34,017 bases of DNA from JBJTIF01 sp046094825. GTDB lineage: Bacteria; Actinomycetota; UBA4738; HRBIN12. Under the pieces are notes generated by a model. It was not told where the DNA came from, ran no database searches, and saw only the letters and a list, made by a program, of their open reading frames with translations. Position numbers and translations under genes: made by a program. Positions 7,819 through 15,009 of this stretch are shown in pieces; position 1 is the first letter of the stretch; every line of letters begins with the position of its first letter. The stretch lies in the NCBI GenBank assembly GCA_046094825.1, contig JBJTIF010000073.1, positions 1-34,017 on the forward strand, given 5' to 3'.

Positions 7819-8964
7819 TCAGGCCCGGAACGCCGCCTCGGCGGCCGCGACGGCGGCACCGGGCTCGACGGAAACGCCCATGTCGGCGAGCGTCATCTCG
7901 AGCGCCGCGAGGCCCCGGAGGATGTCGAGGTGGTCGTAGTAGCCGAGGTGGCCGATCCGGAAGACCTTCCCCTTCAGCGGCCCCTGACCCGGCGCGAGGA
8001 CGACGCGGTGGTCACGGCGGACCCGCGCGACGATCTCGTCGCCGTCGATCCCCTCGGGCGCGCGGATCGAGGTGACCGCCCAGTTGCGGTCCGGGTCCTC
8101 ACCGAAGAGGTCGAGCCCGAGCGCGCGGATCGCCTGCTTCACGGCGCGGGACCGACGCTCGTGCTGGCGGAGCTGCTCCTCGAGCCCGTCCTGGAAGTAC
8201 AGGCGCAGGGCCGCCTGCATCCCCATGATCACGGAGATCGCCGGCGTGAACGGGTTCTCCGGGTTCTTCCGGTCGTACGCGTCTTTGTAGAGCTTCCAGT
8301 CGAAGTAGAAGCGCGGGTTCTTCGCCGTCTCGCACGCGGTCCACGCGGCTGGCGAGATCGAGACGAACGCCACGCCGGGCGTCGCCGAGAGCGCCTTCTG
8401 CGATCCGGAGACCGCGACGTCGACGCCCCAGCCATCGGCGTCGAAGGGCACCGCGCCGACCGACGACACGCAGTCGACGACGACGAGCGCCCCGGCGGCC
8501 TTCGCGACCGCGGCGATCTCCTGCACGTCGTGGATCGCACCGGTCGATGTCTCGCTCTGCTGGACGAGGACGGCCTTCGTCGGCGCCTCCGCGAGCGCGG
8601 CCTCGACGTCCTTCGCCCGCGCGATCTTCCCCCACTCGTACGGGACCTCGCGGACCTCGGCGCCGTAGGCGCGGGAGATCTTCGCGAGCCGCTCGCCGAA
8701 GTAGCCGGCGACGGGGATCACGACGCGGTCGCCGGGGGACATGAGGTTCGCGACCGCGGACTCGAGCCCACCCGTCCCCGAGGCGGTGAAGAGCAGGACG
8801 TCGTTGCGGGTCTGGAAGAGCACCTGGATCTGCTCCGTCACGTCGCGGAGGAGGTCCCCGTACGCCGGACCACGGTGGTAGACGAGCGGCGTGCCCTGCG
8901 CGAGGTAGACCTCGGCCGGGACGGCGACGGGTCCGGGGGCGAGGAAGATCTCGGGCCTGTCCAT
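7819..8964 (-). CDS. Class V aminotransferase (serine/alanine-glyoxylate type)
   Basis: A 381-residue fold-type I PLP enzyme of the alanine:glyoxylate / serine:pyruvate aminotransferase group. Family landmarks are LAPGPVAVP at the N-terminus, YHRGPAYGDLL, the cofactor aspartate in VVVDCVSSVG (D164) and the PLP lysine in SGSQKALSATPG (K190). It is coupled to serA by a single-base gap. No SerC-type phosphoserine aminotransferase is in the window, so I infer that this enzyme may supply phosphoserine, or transfer the serine amino group to glyoxylate. Both roles are known in this superfamily. The ATG at 8964 has GGAGG about 6 nt upstream, and a -10 candidate lies at 9030-9035. Confidence 0.9.
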   Translation of the reverse strand: MDRPEIFLAPGPVAVPAEVYLAQGTPLVYHRGPAYGDLLRDVTEQIQVLFQTRNDVLLFTASGTGGLESAVANLMSPGDRVVIPVAGYFGERLAKISRAYGAEVREVPYEWGKIARAKDVEAALAEAPTKAVLVQQSETSTGAIHDVQEIAAVAKAAGALVVVDCVSSVGAVPFDADGWGVDVAVSGSQKALSATPGVAFVSISPAAWTACETAKNPRFYFDWKLYKDAYDRKNPENPFTPAISVIMGMQAALRLYFQDGLEEQLRQHERRSRAVKQAIRALGLDLFGEDPDRNWAVTSIRAPEGIDGDEIVARVRRDHRVVLAPGQGPLKGKVFRIGHLGYYDHLDILRGLAALEMTLADMGVSVEPGAAVAAAEAAFRA

Positions 8965-9029
8965 GGGGGTCCTCCGGTGTCGGGCGAGCGGACGCTTGCG
9001 GGCGGTGTCGGGCGGTGCGAGACGCGGTC

Positions 9030-9035
9030 AGCCTA
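9030..9035 (-). promoter_or_regulatory. Putative -10 box of the aminotransferase-serA unit
   Basis: TAGGCT on the minus strand is identical to the -10 proposed for the metal-uptake lipoprotein gene. It would give a leader of about 60 nt that contains the GGAGG site of the aminotransferase. The -35 is not recognisable. Confidence 0.4.
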
Positions 9036-9040
9036 GCAAC

Positions 9041-9057
9041 CGGGCCCCGCCGGCCCG
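9041..9057 (-). terminator. GC-rich hairpin after the Rieske gene
   Basis: A 6-bp stem (9041-9046 with 9052-9057) around a 5-nt loop lies about 14 nt beyond the Rieske stop and just upstream of the next -10 box. No T-run follows. It is a possible terminator separating the gatB unit from the aminotransferase-serA unit. Confidence 0.3.
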
Positions 9058-9070
9058 CGGAGGGGCGAAG

Positions 9071-9379
9071 TCAGTCGACCCGGACCTCGATCGCGCCGGC
9101 CTCGGTCCGGACCTCGAACACGTCGATCGGCTCCGTCGCGGGACCGGTGAGCACGTCCCCCGTGAGGACGTCGAAGGTCGCGCCGTGGCACGGGCAGGCG
9201 ATGACCGTCCCGTCGAGGTCGCCCTCGGCGAGAGAGCAGCGGCGGTGGGAGCACTGATCCTCGAAGGCGACGAGGTCCCCCTCGATGTTCGCGACGGCGA
9301 CCGTCCGCTCCCCGGCGGCGACCGCGACGACCTGCCCCTCGGCGACCGTGCCCTCGTCGGCGACCCGGACCCACCCCAT
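9071..9379 (-). CDS. Rieske [2Fe-2S] ferredoxin-type protein
   Basis: A 102-residue soluble Rieske domain. The two cluster motifs are complete: CSH (C43, H45) and CPCH (C62, H65), the C-x-H / C-x2-H ligand set of a [2Fe-2S] cluster. There is no signal peptide or membrane anchor, so it resembles the small ferredoxin subunits of dioxygenase or nitrite-reductase-type systems rather than a bc1 subunit. No oxygenase or reductase partner is nearby. It lies 53 bp downstream of the MFS-like gene on the same strand. The ATG at 9379 has GGAGGAGG upstream. Its electron partner is unknown. Confidence 0.92.
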   Translation of the reverse strand: MGWVRVADEGTVAEGQVVAVAAGERTVAVANIEGDLVAFEDQCSHRRCSLAEGDLDGTVIACPCHGATFDVLTGDVLTGPATEPIDVFEVRTEAGAIEVRVD

Positions 9380-9432
9380 CGCAGCCTCCTCCCGCTCGGG
9401 ACCGACGGGGACGCCGGTCGCACGGCCGGAGC

Positions 9433-10716
9433 CTATCCCGAACCCGGCGGCGCGCCGCGCCGCGCGCGGAGGTCGGGGACGAGGTACCCGAGCGCCGCGA
9501 GGAGGTACACGCCGGCGAGCCCGAGGAACGCCTCGCGGAGCCCGAGCTCGAGGAGCGCGGGCACGAGCGCGCCCGCGACCCACGCGAGCTGGAACGCCAC
9601 CTCGTAACGGACGAAGACCCGCCCGTGCGCACCGCCCGGCGCCGCGCGCTGCATGAGGCTCTGGAACGCGAGGCGGCCGAGCTCCGTCGCCGCGCCGACC
9701 GCGAGGGCGAACACCGCGAGCCCCGGGAGCGAGAAGGCGGCGAACGTCACGACCGAGCCGATCCCCGCGCCGAGGACGCAGGCGACGACGACCGCCTCCT
9801 CCCGGAGGCCCTCGCGGATCCGCGGGGCGATGACGTCGCCGAGGAGCGCGCCCGCGGTGCCAGCGGCCGCGAGCGCGCCGTACCACCACGCGGGCTCACC
9901 GCTCCGACGGAGCGCGAAGGCGAGGGCGAAGAGGAGGAACCCGTTCGCGGCGCGGAGCCCGGCCGCGCCGATCGCCGGCGCGGCGAGTTCGGGCACCGCG
10001 CCGCGACGACCGACGGACGCGGTCGCGGATCCCGCCGGGAGGCTCGGCCGCGGCAGCCGCAGGACGAGGAGCACGCCGAGCGCGTACGCGACGGCCGCAC
10101 CGCGGAGCGCGAGCCCGGAACCTCCGAGGTGCAGGAGCACGAACGCCGGGATCGCGCCGACGACCGCGCCGCCCGCCGCGAACCGTCCGAGCCGCGCGTT
10201 CGCGCGCACGAGCGCTCCGTCCCCCGCGTACGCCACCGTGAGGCCGTTCTTCGTGATGCCGTGGACCCGACCGAGGACGAGGAGCGCGAACGCGGCCGGG
10301 AACAGGAGCTCCGTCGCGACGTGCGGGGCCGCGACGATGCAGATCGCGGCGCGGCCGAGGGCGGCCGCGACCGCGATGGCGCGCCGCGGCCCCGCCCGAT
10401 CGAGGAGCGGGACGAGGAGCGGCGCGGCGACCGCGAGCGGCGCCATCGTGAGGAGGAGGTACGCGGCGACGCGCGACGTCGCCTGCCCGACGGGGACGGC
10501 GAAGAACACCGAGTCGGCGAGCGCGATCGCGACCATCGCGTCGCCGGCGACGCTCGCGAGGTGGACGAGCGCGTAGTGCTCGAGCGGCTCCTGCGAGCGC
10601 CACGCGCGGACGATGGGCCGGATCGCGAGCGCGATCGCGCCGATCGGGACGAGGAGGAGCGGATGGGGCCGTCGTCGAGCGGGCGGGAGGCCCTCGAGGT
10701 CCTCGGGTTCCTCCAC
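9433..10716 (-). CDS. MFS-like multi-pass membrane protein
   Basis: A 427-residue protein with about 10-12 hydrophobic segments, starting after a charged N-terminal 40 residues that include a first helix (PLLLVPIGAIALAI). The pattern PLLDRAGPRRAIAVAAALGRA between helices resembles the basic cytoplasmic loop of major facilitator proteins. The substrate is unrecognisable. The frame runs on upstream inside gatB, but that part is an antiphase shadow. The only plausible start after the gatB stop is GTG at 10716, 11 bp beyond gatB. No Shine-Dalgarno is evident, so initiation may depend on translation of gatB. Export of a small molecule is the default guess. Confidence 0.78.
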   Translation of the reverse strand: MEEPEDLEGLPPARRRPHPLLLVPIGAIALAIRPIVRAWRSQEPLEHYALVHLASVAGDAMVAIALADSVFFAVPVGQATSRVAAYLLLTMAPLAVAAPLLVPLLDRAGPRRAIAVAAALGRAAICIVAAPHVATELLFPAAFALLVLGRVHGITKNGLTVAYAGDGALVRANARLGRFAAGGAVVGAIPAFVLLHLGGSGLALRGAAVAYALGVLLVLRLPRPSLPAGSATASVGRRGAVPELAAPAIGAAGLRAANGFLLFALAFALRRSGEPAWWYGALAAAGTAGALLGDVIAPRIREGLREEAVVVACVLGAGIGSVVTFAAFSLPGLAVFALAVGAATELGRLAFQSLMQRAAPGGAHGRVFVRYEVAFQLAWVAGALVPALLELGLREAFLGLAGVYLLAALGYLVPDLRARRGAPPGSG

Positions 10717-10727
10717 GCCGCGCGGCG

Positions 10728-12191
10728 CTACGCGTCGAGGCGGGCGCGGAGGAGCTCGCCCACGGCCTTCGGATTCGCCGAGCCGCGCGAGCGCTGCATG
10801 ACCTGCCCGGTGAAGAAGCCGAGGAGGCCCTGCTTGCCGCCGCGGTACGCGGCGACCTCGTCGGGGTGCGCGGCGAGGACCTCGTCGACCCATGCCTCGA
10901 GGGCGCCGGCGTCGGAGACCTGGCGGAGCCCGCGCTCCTCGACGACGTCCGCGGCGGCGCGCCCCGACCCGAGGACCGCGTCGAGCACCTGCTTGCCTGC
11001 GGTGGCCGAGACCGTGCCGTCCTCGACGAGCCGCACGACGTCGGCGAAGCCGTCGGGCGTGAGCGGCGCATCCGCGAGGGCGAGGCCGCGGTCGTGGAGG
11101 GCCGCGGTGAGGTTCTGGGTGATCCACGTCGCGAGGGGCCGCGGCGCGACCGGGGGGGCCACGGCGAGGGTCGCGTCGAAGAACGCCGCGAGGTCGCGGT
11201 CGTCGACGAGGACGCGCGCCTGCTCCGCCGCGAGGCCGATGCCCGCGCCCGTGTAGCGGGCCCGACGCGCCGCGGGGAGCTCGGGAAGCGACCCGCGGAT
11301 CGCGTCGATCCACGCTCCCTCCGGCGCGAGGCGCGGGATGTCGGGCTCCGGGAAGTACCGGTAGTCGAACGCCTCCTCCTTCGACCGGAGGCTGTGCGTC
11401 GTGTCGGACTCCTCGTCGTAGTGCCGCGTCTCCTGGACGATCCGCTCGCCGCGCGCGATCGCCTCGCGGTGGCGGACCTCCTCGGAGCGGAGCGCACGTT
11501 CGAGGGAGCGGACGGAGTTCAGGTTCTTGATCTCGACGCGGGTGCCGAACGCCGTCTCGCCGCGTCGGCGAACGGAGATGTTCGCGTCGCAGCGGAGCGA
11601 CCCCTCCTCCATCCGGACGTCGCTCACGTCGAGCGAAGCGAGCACGGCGCGGAGTTCGAGGAGGTACGCGCGCGCCTCCTCGGGGGTCCGGAGGTCGGGC
11701 TCGGAGACGACCTCGACGAGCGGGACGCCCGCGCGGTTGTAGTCGACGAGGGCGTAGTCGGCCCGGCCGATGCGGCCCGACTCCCCCGCGTGCGTCGTCT
11801 TCCCCGTGTCCTCCTCCATGTGGACCCGCGTGATGCCGACCGCGCGCGTCGCGCCGTCGACCTCGATGTCGAGGCTGCCGCCCACGCAGATCGGGAGGTC
11901 GTACTGCGAGATCTGGAAGTCCTTCGGCATGTCCGGGTAGAAGTAGTTCTTCCGGTGGAAGCAGGAGTCGGGCGCGATCCGACACCCGAGCGCGAGGCCG
12001 ATCTTCACGATCGCAGCGATCGCGGCCTCGTTGGGGACCGGGAGCGTCCCGGGGAGCCCGAGGCACACGGGGCAGACCTGGGTGTTCGGCGGGGCGCCGA
12101 AGGTCGTCGGGCACCCGCAGAACATCTTCGTGCGGGTCGAGAGCTCAACGTGGCACTCGAGGCCGATGACCGTCTCGAAGGCGTCGTCCAT
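10728..12191 (-). CDS. gatB: Asp-tRNA(Asn)/Glu-tRNA(Gln) amidotransferase subunit B
   Basis: A 487-residue tRNA-binding and kinase subunit of the GatCAB complex, which converts misacylated Glu-tRNA(Gln) and Asp-tRNA(Asn) to the correct amides. Visible hallmarks are GLECHVELSTRTKMFC at the N-terminus, the zinc cysteines in CGC and CPVC, CFHRKNYFYPDMPKDFQISQ, HMEEDTGK and DYNRAGVPLVEVVSEPD. The YqeY-like C-terminal domain ends in VGELLRARL. It is separated from gatA-gatC by an opposing EamA gene. The ATG at 12191 has no Shine-Dalgarno but lies 8 nt after TACGCT, so a leaderless mRNA is predicted. It is followed by the MFS-like and Rieske genes. Confidence 0.97.
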   Translation of the reverse strand: MDDAFETVIGLECHVELSTRTKMFCGCPTTFGAPPNTQVCPVCLGLPGTLPVPNEAAIAAIVKIGLALGCRIAPDSCFHRKNYFYPDMPKDFQISQYDLPICVGGSLDIEVDGATRAVGITRVHMEEDTGKTTHAGESGRIGRADYALVDYNRAGVPLVEVVSEPDLRTPEEARAYLLELRAVLASLDVSDVRMEEGSLRCDANISVRRRGETAFGTRVEIKNLNSVRSLERALRSEEVRHREAIARGERIVQETRHYDEESDTTHSLRSKEEAFDYRYFPEPDIPRLAPEGAWIDAIRGSLPELPAARRARYTGAGIGLAAEQARVLVDDRDLAAFFDATLAVAPPVAPRPLATWITQNLTAALHDRGLALADAPLTPDGFADVVRLVEDGTVSATAGKQVLDAVLGSGRAAADVVEERGLRQVSDAGALEAWVDEVLAAHPDEVAAYRGGKQGLLGFFTGQVMQRSRGSANPKAVGELLRARLDA

Positions 12192-12199
12192 CGGGCAGG

Positions 12200-12205
12200 A
12201 GCGTA
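12200..12205 (-). promoter_or_regulatory. Putative -10 box of gatB (leaderless)
   Basis: TACGCT on the minus strand, 8 nt before the gatB ATG, would start transcription at or next to the start codon. No Shine-Dalgarno is present, which agrees with leaderless initiation. Confidence 0.5.
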
Positions 12206-12214
12206 GCGGCTCCC

Positions 12215-12292
12215 GGCGCCGCGAGGGGTTCCGTCGGCGGCGCGGGCCGAGGGAGCGGCCGAGGGGGTCGCCATGCGGGGCGCCGCGAGGGG
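12215..12292. repeat. 14-bp direct repeat in the gatB/EamA divergent promoter region
   Basis: GGCGCCGCGAGGGG occurs at 12215-12228 and again exactly at 12279-12292. The second copy ends 5 bp before the EamA -10 box, and the first lies 9 bp upstream of the gatB -10 box on the opposite strand. Between them GGCCGAGGG is repeated at 12245-12253 and 12257-12265, a 12-bp period. The copies could be binding sites for a regulator of both genes, or repeats left by the insertion of the EamA gene. Confidence 0.55.
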
Positions 12293-12297
12293 CGCAC

Positions 12298-12303
12298 TAT
12301 GCT
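12298..12303 (+). promoter_or_regulatory. Putative -10 box of the EamA gene (leaderless)
   Basis: TATGCT ends 6 nt before the ATG at 12310. No Shine-Dalgarno separates them, so the transcript should begin at the start codon. No clear -35 is found. Confidence 0.55.
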
Positions 12304-12309
12304 CGCCGC

Positions 12310-13317
12310 ATGGCGACCCCCGCGGCGGTGCACGAGCGCCCGTCGCTCCGGGTCTGGCTCGCGCTCCTCGCCGTCTACATCGTCTGGGGGACCACGTACC
12401 TCGGCATCGAGGTCGTGAACGAGTCGATCCCGTCCTTCCTCGGCGCGGGCGTGCGGTTCCTCGTCGCCGGCGCGGCGATGTACGCGTTCACGATCCGCCG
12501 CGGGGACCGCGTCGGCGACCGGCCGACCCGTCGGGCCTGGCTCGCCGCGACGGTGATCGGCGCGGGGCTCCTCGTCGGTGGCAACGGGTTCGTCGCGCTC
12601 GCGGAGCGACAGGTGGACACCGGGATCGTCGCGCTCATCATCGCGCTCGTGCCGATCTGGATGGCGCTCATCGACGCCGTCGTCCTCGGCCACCGGCCGC
12701 GACCCCTCGTCGTCGTCGGGCTCCTGGGCGGGTTCGCGGGGGCGGCGCTCCTCGTCGGCACGTCGGCGACCCACGGCGTCTCGCTCGGAGGGATGCTCCT
12801 CGCCGTGGTCGCCTCGCTCTCGTGGTCGGCCGCGTCGCTCTACTCGCGGACCGCGCCGCTCCCCGACCGACCGTTCGTGGGGGTCGCGATGGAGATGCTC
12901 TGCGGAGGCGCGCTGCTGCTCGTCGCGGGCGCGGTCACCGGCGAGTTCGCCGACCTCGACGTCGGACGCATCACCTCCGCGTCGATCGTCGCGCTCGGCT
13001 ACCTCATCGTCTTCGGGTCGTTCGTCGGATTCACGTCGTACCTCTGGCTCCTCCGCAACGCGCGCACGTCGCTCGTCTCGACGTACGCGTACGTGAACCC
13101 GGTCGTCGCGGTCTCCCTCGGGTGGCTCGTCCTCGACGAGCGGATCACCGGTCGGATGCTCGGTGCGGGCCTCGTGATCCTCGCGTCCGTCGCGCTCATC
13201 ATCGCGTCGCGCGCGGAGCGCCCGACGCCGGACCTGACCTCAGGCGCGGAGCTCACCGACGAGGGGCGGGACGAGATCGAGCGCGAGATCGCCCTCGAGG
13301 GCAACGCCGGCGCGTAG
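12310..13317 (+). CDS. EamA-family (DMT) transporter
   Basis: A 335-residue inner-membrane protein with two EamA repeats and ten predicted helices. WLALLAVYIVWGTTYLGIEV opens repeat 1 (residues about 15-140), and repeat 2 (about 155-290) contains ASLSWSAASLYSRTAP and the ending YVNPVVAVSLGWLVLDERIT. Members of this family export amino acids, nucleosides or other metabolites; the substrate here is unknown. The gene points against its neighbours and sits between gatA and gatB. Its charged cytoplasmic tail (from about 305) runs antisense into the last 26 codons of gatA, a 78-bp convergent overlap. The ATG at 12310 follows a -10 box by 6 nt. Confidence 0.93.
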   Translation: MATPAAVHERPSLRVWLALLAVYIVWGTTYLGIEVVNESIPSFLGAGVRFLVAGAAMYAFTIRRGDRVGDRPTRRAWLAATVIGAGLLVGGNGFVALAERQVDTGIVALIIALVPIWMALIDAVVLGHRPRPLVVVGLLGGFAGAALLVGTSATHGVSLGGMLLAVVASLSWSAASLYSRTAPLPDRPFVGVAMEMLCGGALLLVAGAVTGEFADLDVGRITSASIVALGYLIVFGSFVGFTSYLWLLRNARTSLVSTYAYVNPVVAVSLGWLVLDERITGRMLGAGLVILASVALIIASRAERPTPDLTSGAELTDEGRDEIEREIALEGNAGA

Positions 13318-14709
13318 GAGCAGGTCCTCACGCAGGAGCGGGGCGGTGAACTGGAGGCCGACCGGCAGGCCGCGCGCATCGAAGCCGCACGGCACGCTCA
13401 TCGCCGGGACCCCGGCGAGGTTCGCGGGGATCGTGAACACGTCGGAGAGGTACATCGCGAGCGGGTTGTCCGCGCGCTCGCCGATCCGGAACGCGGTCGT
13501 CGGCGAGGTCGGAGACACGAGGAGGTCGTGGTCGGCGAAGGCCGACTCGTAGTCGCGGATGATGAGCGTCCGGACCTTCTGCGCCTGCCCGTAGTACGCC
13601 TCGTAGTAGCCGGCGGAGAGCGCGTACGTCCCGAGCATGATCCGGCGCTTCACCTCGGGACCGAACCCCGCACCGCGCGTCCGGGTCATCATCTCGATCG
13701 AGTCATCGCCGTCGACGCGGAGCCCGTAGCGGACCCCGTCGAACCGCGCGAGGTTCGACGACGCCTCCGACGGCGCGATGAGGTAGTACGCGGAGAGCGC
13801 GTAGTCGGCGTGCCGGAGCGACACCTCGTCGATCTCCGCGCCGAGCGCGGCGAGGCGCTCGAGCGCCGCGGTGACCGCGTCGCGGACGCCGGGCTCGACC
13901 CCGTCGCCGAACGCCTCGCGGACGACGCCGATCCGCATGCCACGGACGCCCCCGTCGAGGCCGTCGCCGTAGTCGGCGCGCCGCGGGTCGAGGCTCGTCG
14001 CGTCGAGCGGATCGCGGCCGACCATCGCCGTGAGGAGCGTCGCCGCGTCGCCGACCGTCCGGGTGAACGTGCCGACGGTGTCGAGCGAGGAGGCGAAGGC
14101 GATGAGTCCCGAGCGGCTGAGGAGCCCGTACGTCGGCTTCAGGCCGACGACGCCGCAGAGCGCGGCCGGTTGGCGGACCGACCCTCCGGTATCCGTACCG
14201 AGCGCCCAGACCGCCTCCCCGGCGGCGACGGCGGCGGCGGAGCCGCCGGAGGAGCCGCCGGGGACCCGCTCGAGGTCCCAGGGGTTCGCGACCGGCCCGA
14301 ACGCGGAGTTCTCGTTCGACGAGCCCATCGCGAACTCGTCGCAGTTCGTCTTGCCGAGGAGCGGGGCGCCCGCGGCGTCGAGACGCGACCAGACGGTCGC
14401 GTCGTACGGCGGGACGTAGCGCTCGAGCATCCGCGACCCGCATGTCGTCGTGACGCCGCGCGTCGAGAGCACGTCCTTCAGCGCGAGCGGGATGCCCGCG
14501 ACCGCCGGGAGCGACTCGCCCGCGGCGCGTCGGCGGTCGATCGCGTCGGCGGTCGCGAGCGCGCGATCGGGGGTGCGGGCGAGGAACGCATGGAGCCGGT
14601 CCTCGAGCGCGTCGGCGCGTGCGATCGCCGACTCGACGAGCGCGCGGCTCGTGGTCGACCCCGACGCGAGGTCCGCCGCGAGCCGGGTCGCGCTCGGGAG
14701 CGCGCTCAC
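13240..14709 (-). CDS. gatA: Asp-tRNA(Asn)/Glu-tRNA(Gln) amidotransferase subunit A
   Basis: A 489-residue amidase-signature subunit that releases ammonia from glutamine for GatCAB. The Ser-cisSer-Lys triad is intact: K78 in LALKDVLS, S153 in GGSSGGS and S177 in GTDTGGS, numbering close to other GatA proteins. The glycine-serine rich amidase signature is complete. The GTG start at 14709 overlaps the gatC stop (GTGA) and has GGAGG 5 nt before it, inside gatC. The C-terminus departs from the usual GatA ending after LLLRAGVALE and overlaps the convergent EamA gene by 78 bp. The ending may have been altered when the neighbouring gene arrived, or by drift; the catalytic core is unaffected. Confidence 0.97.
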   Translation of the reverse strand: MSALPSATRLAADLASGSTTSRALVESAIARADALEDRLHAFLARTPDRALATADAIDRRRAAGESLPAVAGIPLALKDVLSTRGVTTTCGSRMLERYVPPYDATVWSRLDAAGAPLLGKTNCDEFAMGSSNENSAFGPVANPWDLERVPGGSSGGSAAAVAAGEAVWALGTDTGGSVRQPAALCGVVGLKPTYGLLSRSGLIAFASSLDTVGTFTRTVGDAATLLTAMVGRDPLDATSLDPRRADYGDGLDGGVRGMRIGVVREAFGDGVEPGVRDAVTAALERLAALGAEIDEVSLRHADYALSAYYLIAPSEASSNLARFDGVRYGLRVDGDDSIEMMTRTRGAGFGPEVKRRIMLGTYALSAGYYEAYYGQAQKVRTLIIRDYESAFADHDLLVSPTSPTTAFRIGERADNPLAMYLSDVFTIPANLAGVPAMSVPCGFDARGLPVGLQFTAPLLREDLLLRAGVALEGDLALDLVPPLVGELRA

Positions 14710-14996
14710 CCGACCTCCGTGATGCGGGGGACGCGGAAGCGGCCGTCCTCGGCGGACGGCGCGTTCGCGAGGACCTCGTCCTGCGGGAGCGACGCGTGCG
14801 GCTCGTCGGGCCGGTAGACGTTCGCGCGCGGGATCGCGGTCCCCGTCGGCGGGACATCGGCGGTCGCGACCTCGCCGACGCGCGCGGCGTGCTCGAGGAT
14901 CACCGCGAGCTGCTCGCGGAGGCGGTCGCGCTCGTCCGCGGTGAGCGCGAGGCGCGCGAGGCGCGCGACGTGCTCGACATCGATCTCGACCGGCAT
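14706..14996 (-). CDS. gatC: Asp-tRNA(Asn)/Glu-tRNA(Gln) amidotransferase subunit C
   Basis: A 96-residue small subunit that wraps around GatA and stabilises the GatCAB complex. The sequence IDVEHVARLARLALTADER and the C-terminal RPDEPHASLPQDEVLANAP followed by GRFRVPRI are typical of GatC. Length matches the family (about 95). The ATG at 14996 lies 7 nt after TAGACT (15004-15009) and has no Shine-Dalgarno, so a leaderless mRNA starting here is predicted. It is directly followed by gatA with a 4-bp overlap. Confidence 0.95.
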   Translation of the reverse strand: MPVEIDVEHVARLARLALTADERDRLREQLAVILEHAARVGEVATADVPPTGTAIPRANVYRPDEPHASLPQDEVLANAPSAEDGRFRVPRITEVG

Positions 14997-15003
14997 GGCG
15001 GCG

Positions 15004-15009
15004 AGTCTA
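15004..15009 (-). promoter_or_regulatory. Putative -10 box of gatC (leaderless), on the DUF1028 stop codon
   Basis: TAGACT on the minus strand ends 7 nt before the gatC ATG. Its first three bases are also the TAG stop of the upstream DUF1028 gene. The same hexamer is used before mnmA and the tRNA. Confidence 0.55.

Noticed and set aside
10717..12114. N-terminal extension of the MFS-like frame through gatB
   Set aside because: The extension is an out-of-frame translation of gatB, rich in Arg, Gly and Pro; the hydrophobic protein begins after the gatB stop.
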